Source: Bacillota bacterium
GTDB lineage: Bacteria; Bacillota; Clostridia; Oscillospirales; Ruminococcaceae
Reading direction: 5' to 3'
NCBI GenBank assembly: GCA_023458875.1
Contig: JAEWXO010000070.1
Span: 1-28,041 of the forward strand
DNA length: 28,041 nucleotides
Both the position numbers and the translations under genes were made by a program. Numbering within the stretch: the stretch's first letter is position 1; each line of letters starts with the position of its first letter. This document shows positions 23,116 through 28,041 of this stretch, piece after piece. The notes under the pieces were generated by a model. That model ran no database searches and had not been told where the DNA came from. It saw nothing but the letters and a program-made list of their open reading frames with translations.

Positions 23116-23647
23116 GCTTACTCTTATGCGAGTTATACTGGTACCGTTTTTTATACTGTTCTTTTATCTTGAAAGTGTTCCGTACAACTATCTTATTGCA
23201 TTTATAATATTTGCCGCCGCATCAGTAACAGATGCACTTGACGGTCATATTGCAAGAAAAAATCATCTTATCACCAACTTCGGAAAATTCCTTGACCCGC
23301 TTGCCGATAAGGTTCTTGTCACAGCTGCGCTTTGCTGCTTTGTTGAAAAAGGACTTATGTCAGCTATTCCGCTTATAATAATAGTTTCAAGAGAATTTAT
23401 GGTTTCAGGTCTTCGTCTTGTTACTGCAAATGAGGGTGTTGTGGTTGCCGCCGGAATATGGGGCAAGCTTAAAACCGCATTTACTATGGTAGCTATCGTT
23501 GTTATTCTTGTATTCTGTATAGCTGACCTTACAGATAAGCTATCACTGATTTCTGATATCCTGATATGGGTATCGGCAGGTCTGACTGTAATATCAGGCG
23601 GAGTGTATCTGAAAGGGTACTGGAAGTATATTGATACGGATAAATAG
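23099..23647 (+). CDS. pgsA: CDP-diacylglycerol-glycerol-3-phosphate 3-phosphatidyltransferase
   Basis: 182 residues. An integral membrane enzyme making phosphatidylglycerol phosphate, the first committed step of phosphatidylglycerol synthesis. The full CDP-alcohol phosphotransferase motif is present: Asp45, Asp48-Gly49, Ala52-Arg53, Gly62, Asp66 and Asp70. About five membrane helices; the start MNLPNKLTLMRV is typical. It overlaps the end of rimO by 17 bases; GGGAGAGG lies 6 bases before the ATG. Last gene of the operon. Confidence 0.95.
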   Translation: MNLPNKLTLMRVILVPFFILFFYLESVPYNYLIAFIIFAAASVTDALDGHIARKNHLITNFGKFLDPLADKVLVTAALCCFVEKGLMSAIPLIIIVSREFMVSGLRLVTANEGVVVAAGIWGKLKTAFTMVAIVVILVFCIADLTDKLSLISDILIWVSAGLTVISGGVYLKGYWKYIDTDK

Positions 23648-23724
23648 AAAAAGTCTTTTTTAATGATGCGAGTACAAATATACAGAGCTTATACCAAAGC
23701 ATGTATTAAAAATAATAATAAAAT

Positions 23725-23771
23725 TCCTCAAATACTGATTTTAAAAACAGTATTTGAGGACTTATTTTATT
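23725..23771 (+). terminator. terminator of the recA-recX-rimO-pgsA operon
   Basis: TCCTCAAATACTG (23725-23737) pairs perfectly with CAGTATTTGAGGA (23748-23760) around a 10-base loop, followed by CTTATTTTATT. It is 77 bases after the pgsA stop. Confidence 0.8.
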
Positions 23772-23776
23772 AAATA

Positions 23777-23965
23777 ACTCAAACTTCGCAGGATGAATTC
23801 GACGGAACGGATGAATCCGTTCCCTACGAGGGATACACGCAATGTAGGAAACGCATTTATGCGTTCCAGTATGCTACGTGATTTGTCGATTAAAATCTAT
23901 TTTAAACGCTGTGAACTATTGAATTTCCAAGATGCACAACTATTTTTGATGTGCGAAGTTTGAGT
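23777..23965. mobile_element. MITE-like non-coding element of 189 bp
   Basis: Perfect 14-bp terminal inverted repeats ACTCAAACTTCGCA (23777-23790) and TGCGAAGTTTGAGT (23952-23965) enclose a non-coding core. Two more hairpins lie inside: GGAACGGAT with ATCCGTTCC (23804-23823, 2-base loop) and AACGCAT with ATGCGTT (23850-23865, 2-base loop). Short CCTAC and GTAGG blocks lie between them. The inner hairpins resemble intergenic repeats with a CCCTACG motif common in gut Clostridia (from memory). There is no transposase. A target duplication is not clear; both flanks are A/T-rich. Confidence 0.6.
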
Positions 23966-24089
23966 AATTAATATTTATAATTATGTAATATAAATAATAA
24001 TTACAATAATTATTATAATAAATTGTCATAAAAATGTCAACTAACATTTTCCACATTTTTTTTTGGCTATAATTACAAATGAAATAAAA
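23966..24089. other. AT-rich gap with an isolated -10 box
   Basis: Almost only A and T. TGGCTATAAT ends at 24073 and would suit an extended -10, but no good -35 is found. An ATG at 24079 is followed after one codon by TAA. It may be the relic of the RHS gene's original promoter and start, now separated by the palindrome. Confidence 0.35.
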
Positions 24090-24131
24090 TCGTAACTGTT
24101 CAGGACTTTTCAAAGTCCTGAACAGTTACGA
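24090..24131. repeat. perfect 42-bp palindrome
   Basis: A 20-bp stem (24090-24109 with 24112-24131) with only TC between the arms; the inner part reads TTCAGGACTTT-TC-AAAGTCCTGAA. 31 bases recur identically at 93-123. It lies exactly at the 5' edge of the RHS reading frame, which runs open through it from 24088. Such a long perfect palindrome could be a transcription terminator, a cruciform or REP-like repeat, or a recombination site. Confidence 0.8.
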
Positions 24132-24219
24132 CAATTCATGGACGCTTAATTGTGACGGAAACGAGTGGTATTATTTTGATGCAGAAGGAACACTTACAGG
24201 ACACAAAAATAAAGAAGGA

Positions 24220-27200
24220 ATGCTCGTTAGCATAAAAGATACAGATGAAAATCTGGTTATTACTGAGATAATATCCAAAAAGACTATTACAGCAGAAAAA
24301 CAAGATGGCAAAATAGTAAGAGTATATACAGATAATCCTGACAATAGTATAGCATTTGAATATAAAGATAATATGCTTACTCAAATTTCAGATATTGACA
24401 ACAGCTCTATAGGTAGTAATAAAAAAACTATAGTATTATATACTTATGATGCTGCGGGCAGAGTATTATCAGGAACAGATGGAGAAAATATAACATTTTT
24501 TAAAGATACATACTATGATGATGAATATTTTATAAGTATACTTAAACCTGAAACAGGTCAGGAAAGTGATATATATTATAATGATGAATTAAAAACAAAA
24601 TATGGCAGAATAAAAACTCAGGAAGATGCTCTTGGAAATACCACAGCATTTGATTATAAAGAAGAATACATATCAGAAGATGACGGATCAAAAACATATA
24701 ATCTAACCGCATCAGTAACAGATAGAAATAAAAATACTATGACCAGTGTATTTGACATCAATCATTTGCTTTTAAGTCATACAGATCAAAACGGTAATGT
24801 AACAACATATAGTTATGATCAGAAAATGTATCACCTCCTATCAGTTACCGATCCATCCGGTAATATTGAAACTATGGAATATGATGAAAATCATAATATT
24901 ATAAGTAAAACAGATAAGAGTGGTATGACAACAAATTACAGCTATGATACATCTCATAATGTTACTGAAATAATAAATCTCGACAAAAATCAAACTGAGA
25001 TTTCCAGGTCAAGTTATAAGTATGAAAACAATCTCATGACAGAAATGATTGATCAGAGAGGAAACATAACCAAATTTATATATACTGGCGGTCTTTTAAC
25101 AAAGAAAATTATTAATGAAGGAACAGAGGATGAAAAAGTCTATACATATGAATATAAAGATGGATTACTTATAAAAACAACTGACCCATGTGGCAATTCG
25201 GTTGAAACTGCTCATAGCATTAATGGATTTGTTGAATCAGTTACAGATTCGGATGGTAATAGGATTAAGGAAAATACTTTTGATAAATTCGGACATATTA
25301 TTAATGAAAAAATAATCTTCAGTAAAGATGAAACATTAAAAGATAAAATAATCAAAGGTCAAGTAGATAATATCTCTCATACATTTAACAGCAGAGGACT
25401 TGAACTTAAAGAGTCTGATAATCTGGGTGATATTTTTGATAATACATACAATGGGAACGGAAAAATAATATCAATCAAAGATGCAAATGGGAATTATGTA
25501 AAATATGAATATGACGCAGAGGACAGGCTTATTTCTGTAGCTGATGCAGAAAACAATAAAAAAACAATTGAATATGATGCCGGCGGAAGAATAATAAAAG
25601 AAACTGATGCAGAAGGCATAATTACGCAATATCAATACAATACAAAAGAAAATATAGTAACTGTTACTTTAGGTCAAAAAGTCGCTGATACTGACGAGAT
25701 TAACATTATCAGTCAGAACACTTCAAAATATGACGGCAATGGAAATATAATATGGAAGACAGATGCCTTTGGTACACTTACAGAGTATCATTATAATGAA
25801 AAAAATCTTCTTTCTAAAACGATATTTGCAAAAGGAAAAGAAGAAGAAACATGTGAGACATATGAATATAATAAATATGGTGATTTAATTTCGGTTACTG
25901 ATGGCGAAGGAAATACTCAAACATATGAATATGATAAATCAGGAAATAAAATATCGGTTACAGATGCAAATGGAAATAAAACGGCATACACGTATGATCA
26001 ATGCGGAAATCTTAAAACAGAAGCAAATGCTGTTATGCTTGCTGAGAAAAAAGCAATAACATATAATTATGATTCAAACGGAAGACTTGTAGAGACAATC
26101 TCACCTTTCGGAAACAAGACAACATTTACATATGATTTTCAGGGGAAACTTCTGACAGTAACAGATCCGCTTAACAGAAAGAGTAAGACTGTTTATGATT
26201 TAAGAAGCAATATTATTGAAAATATAAATAACGATGATGTAGCGATATCAACATTCAGTTATGACAGTAACAATAACGTAATAAGCAGAAAAAATGCACT
26301 TGAATATGAAGAGTCATATAAATATGATAAGTCAGACAGACTTATAACCGTTGTTGACGCTCAAGGAAATGAGACAAAATATGAATATGACAAAACAGGC
26401 AAGCTCACAGAAACTACCGATGCATTATCAAATAAGGCTTCCGCTTCATATGATGCGCTTGGAAACATCACAAATCTGTCAGACAGTGGTTTGTCGTCAG
26501 TAAAATATCAGTATGATTCATCCGGAAATATAATATCGAAGCAAACAACAAGTGACAAGTATGTACAATATGGTTATAATTCTTTAAATCTGTGTACACA
26601 GGTTATAAACGCAAGAAATCAAAAAACTACATACATTTATGACAAAGCAGGAAGAATAAAAGAATTTACTCAATATGATACGGAAGGCAATGAAATAAAT
26701 AAGGGAAGTTACACCTATGATAAATGTGGAAATGTCTTAACCGTAACAGATAACAGCGGAACAATAACAAGAACATTTGATTCACTTAACCGTATGTCAT
26801 CGTATACAGATACATTTGGAAACACGGTCAAGTATCATTATGATATTGAAAACAATCTTAAAAAAATCGAATATCCTGATGATAAAGCTACAAAAATATT
26901 TGTTGAATACAGCTATGACAATGCAGGACAGCTGATCAGTGTAAAGGACTGGGAAGATAATGTTACAAAATATTCGTATGACAATGTCGGTAATTTAGCG
27001 CAAATTACCCGACCGGATGAATCAGTTGAGAGCTATATATATGATGAAGCCGGAAATCTTAAAAATACATACAATGATAAAAAAAGTGGAGACTGTATAA
27101 CATCATACACGTATAAATATTCGGAAAACGGGGACTTATCAGAAGAAGTAAGCAATCATGATAATACAGTTTATTCGATGAAATATGATTCCCTTGGAAG

Positions 27201-28041
27201 AATGATATGCCGTACACGCAGTAACAAAGATGTTCTTTTTGAAAACCGTTTTGATTTATTCAGCATGATGTCCCAAAACGATGGATATATATCATCAGGA
27301 TTTTTAACAAGATTCTGGGGCAGTGATTCAGGCACAACAACAAAAGAAATTTTTGGATATGATAAATCGGGAAATATACAGGCTATAAACCAAACAATAA
27401 ATACAAATGGCCAGTATAAGGGAACATCATTATCAAAAGAATTCAGTTACGGAAACAATAATAAGCTTCTGAGTTATACAGAGAATAACGGAAAAACAGT
27501 GTTGAACCCATTTCTGTCATTCCGTCTTGGAATAATACCGTTTTATTGTCCGAATATGCTTATGTATGACGATGATGGAAATGTAATAAGTATTGCAAAA
27601 GATAAAGATTTTGTAAGTGTCGGATATGATATTGACAATCGCTTGACATCATACGGACAAACGAAGTATACTTATGATGCAGAAGGAAACAGAATAAAGA
27701 AAGAAACCGGAGAAACAGCAACAACTTATCTATATGATACATCCGGAACACTTCCGAGAGTTCTTGAAAGCAAAACAGGAGAAAAGCTAACAGTATACAT
27801 ATATGGAAGAGAACTGATAAGCCAGCAGACCGGAGACAGCACAGAGTATTATCATTATGATTACAGAGGAAGTACAGTAGCATTAACAGATAAAGCAGGC
27901 AATGTAACAGACAGATACAGCTATGATGTATACGGAAACAGTAATCATATAACAGGAACAGAAACAACACCGTTCCAGTACACAGGCTCATCCGGAGTAC
28001 AGACAGATGAAAACGGTCTTATGTACATGTGTACAAGATAC
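24220..28041 (+). CDS. RHS/YD-repeat protein, partial at both ends
   Basis: The frame is open for 1274 codons from the first ATG (24220) to the window end. It is packed with YD repeats of the form Y-D-x2-G-N/R-hydrophobic, for example YDAAGRV, YDAEDRL and YDQCGNL. Towards the end the RHS core begins: YYHYDYRGSTVALTDKAG, then YDVYGN and FQYTG. The last residues GLMYMCTRY match GLYYMRARYYDP, where the variable toxin tip normally follows. Homology-like sequence extends upstream of the ATG to 24130 (WTLNCDGNEWYYFDAEGTL resembles a cell-wall-binding repeat). No ATG, GTG or TTG lies there, and the ATG itself has no proper ribosome-binding site or signal peptide. The gene is therefore either 5'-truncated or a silent cassette. 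Related proteins form a shell around a C-terminal toxin. Confidence 0.85.
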   Translation, partial: MLVSIKDTDENLVITEIISKKTITAEKQDGKIVRVYTDNPDNSIAFEYKDNMLTQISDIDNSSIGSNKKTIVLYTYDAAGRVLSGTDGENITFFKDTYYDDEYFISILKPETGQESDIYYNDELKTKYGRIKTQEDALGNTTAFDYKEEYISEDDGSKTYNLTASVTDRNKNTMTSVFDINHLLLSHTDQNGNVTTYSYDQKMYHLLSVTDPSGNIETMEYDENHNIISKTDKSGMTTNYSYDTSHNVTEIINLDKNQTEISRSSYKYENNLMTEMIDQRGNITKFIYTGGLLTKKIINEGTEDEKVYTYEYKDGLLIKTTDPCGNSVETAHSINGFVESVTDSDGNRIKENTFDKFGHIINEKIIFSKDETLKDKIIKGQVDNISHTFNSRGLELKESDNLGDIFDNTYNGNGKIISIKDANGNYVKYEYDAEDRLISVADAENNKKTIEYDAGGRIIKETDAEGIITQYQYNTKENIVTVTLGQKVADTDEINIISQNTSKYDGNGNIIWKTDAFGTLTEYHYNEKNLLSKTIFAKGKEEETCETYEYNKYGDLISVTDGEGNTQTYEYDKSGNKISVTDANGNKTAYTYDQCGNLKTEANAVMLAEKKAITYNYDSNGRLVETISPFGNKTTFTYDFQGKLLTVTDPLNRKSKTVYDLRSNIIENINNDDVAISTFSYDSNNNVISRKNALEYEESYKYDKSDRLITVVDAQGNETKYEYDKTGKLTETTDALSNKASASYDALGNITNLSDSGLSSVKYQYDSSGNIISKQTTSDKYVQYGYNSLNLCTQVINARNQKTTYIYDKAGRIKEFTQYDTEGNEINKGSYTYDKCGNVLTVTDNSGTITRTFDSLNRMSSYTDTFGNTVKYHYDIENNLKKIEYPDDKATKIFVEYSYDNAGQLISVKDWEDNVTKYSYDNVGNLAQITRPDESVESYIYDEAGNLKNTYNDKKSGDCITSYTYKYSENGDLSEEVSNHDNTVYSMKYDSLGRMICRTRSNKDVLFENRFDLFSMMSQNDGYISSGFLTRFWGSDSGTTTKEIFGYDKSGNIQAINQTINTNGQYKGTSLSKEFSYGNNNKLLSYTENNGKTVLNPFLSFRLGIIPFYCPNMLMYDDDGNVISIAKDKDFVSVGYDIDNRLTSYGQTKYTYDAEGNRIKKETGETATTYLYDTSGTLPRVLESKTGEKLTVYIYGRELISQQTGDSTEYYHYDYRGSTVALTDKAGNVTDRYSYDVYGNSNHITGTETTPFQYTGSSGVQTDENGLMYMCTRY

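Noticed and set aside
24136..27991. Minus-strand frames at 24136-24384 and 27560-27991
   Set aside because: They lie opposite the RHS frame, and their Cys/Phe/Tyr-rich products come from the antisense of Asp/Tyr/Gly codons.
1..28041. tRNA, rRNA or CRISPR array
   Set aside because: No cloverleaf with a GTTCGANTC arm, no rRNA signature and no regularly spaced direct repeats with unique spacers were seen. The YD repeats at the end are protein-level repeats.

Overview
The window looks like a chromosomal stretch from an AT-rich, anaerobic, cellulosome-forming clostridial bacterium, most likely a Ruminococcus-type gut or rumen fibre degrader. The evidence is a secreted GH26-type mannanase ending in a type I dockerin, a single-chain pyruvate:ferredoxin oxidoreductase, strong AGGAGG ribosome-binding sites, and conserved Gram-positive housekeeping genes. 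The species cannot be named from the sequence alone.

Layout. (1) 1-6024 is an accessory region, visibly more AT-rich than the rest. It has the tail of a possible upstream gene, a truncated copy of a palindromic repeat, a small secreted protein (481-957), and a tightly coupled operon (1176-5529). The operon encodes a membrane-anchored surface protein, three different polytopic membrane proteins, one ABC ATPase and a second anchored surface protein. A hairpin pair and a pseudogene fragment follow. This is the best candidate in the window for an undescribed export, resistance or immunity system. (2) 6030-11100 holds a PRTase-like gene without the usual acidic pair, the dockerin mannanase, a lipoprotein, and a protein with four MshEN-like repeats joined to a CheX-like domain behind a structured leader. 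(3) 11122-17952, on the minus strand, encodes PFOR and a TrkA/TrkH potassium uptake operon. (4) 18263-18418 is a convincing unannotated small RNA: a consensus promoter, a 5' hairpin, a C/U-rich single-stranded linker with an anti-Shine-Dalgarno sequence, and a terminator. (5) 18661-23647 holds rsmE, a small Asp/Cys-rich membrane protein, and the recA-recX-rimO-pgsA operon. (6) 23725-28041 has a terminator, a MITE-like element, a perfect 42-bp palindrome and a large RHS/YD-repeat gene. The RHS gene has no credible start and runs off the window just as its conserved core begins.

How the parts work together. The core genes cover pyruvate oxidation, K+ homeostasis, rRNA and ribosomal protein modification, recombination and phosphatidylglycerol synthesis. 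The accessory parts (ABC cassette, RHS gene, repeats) sit at the two ends, and both ends carry copies of one palindrome. The middle is typical vertically inherited sequence with clear sigma-A promoters and bidirectional terminators between units. All family names were assigned by reading motifs; no database search was done.
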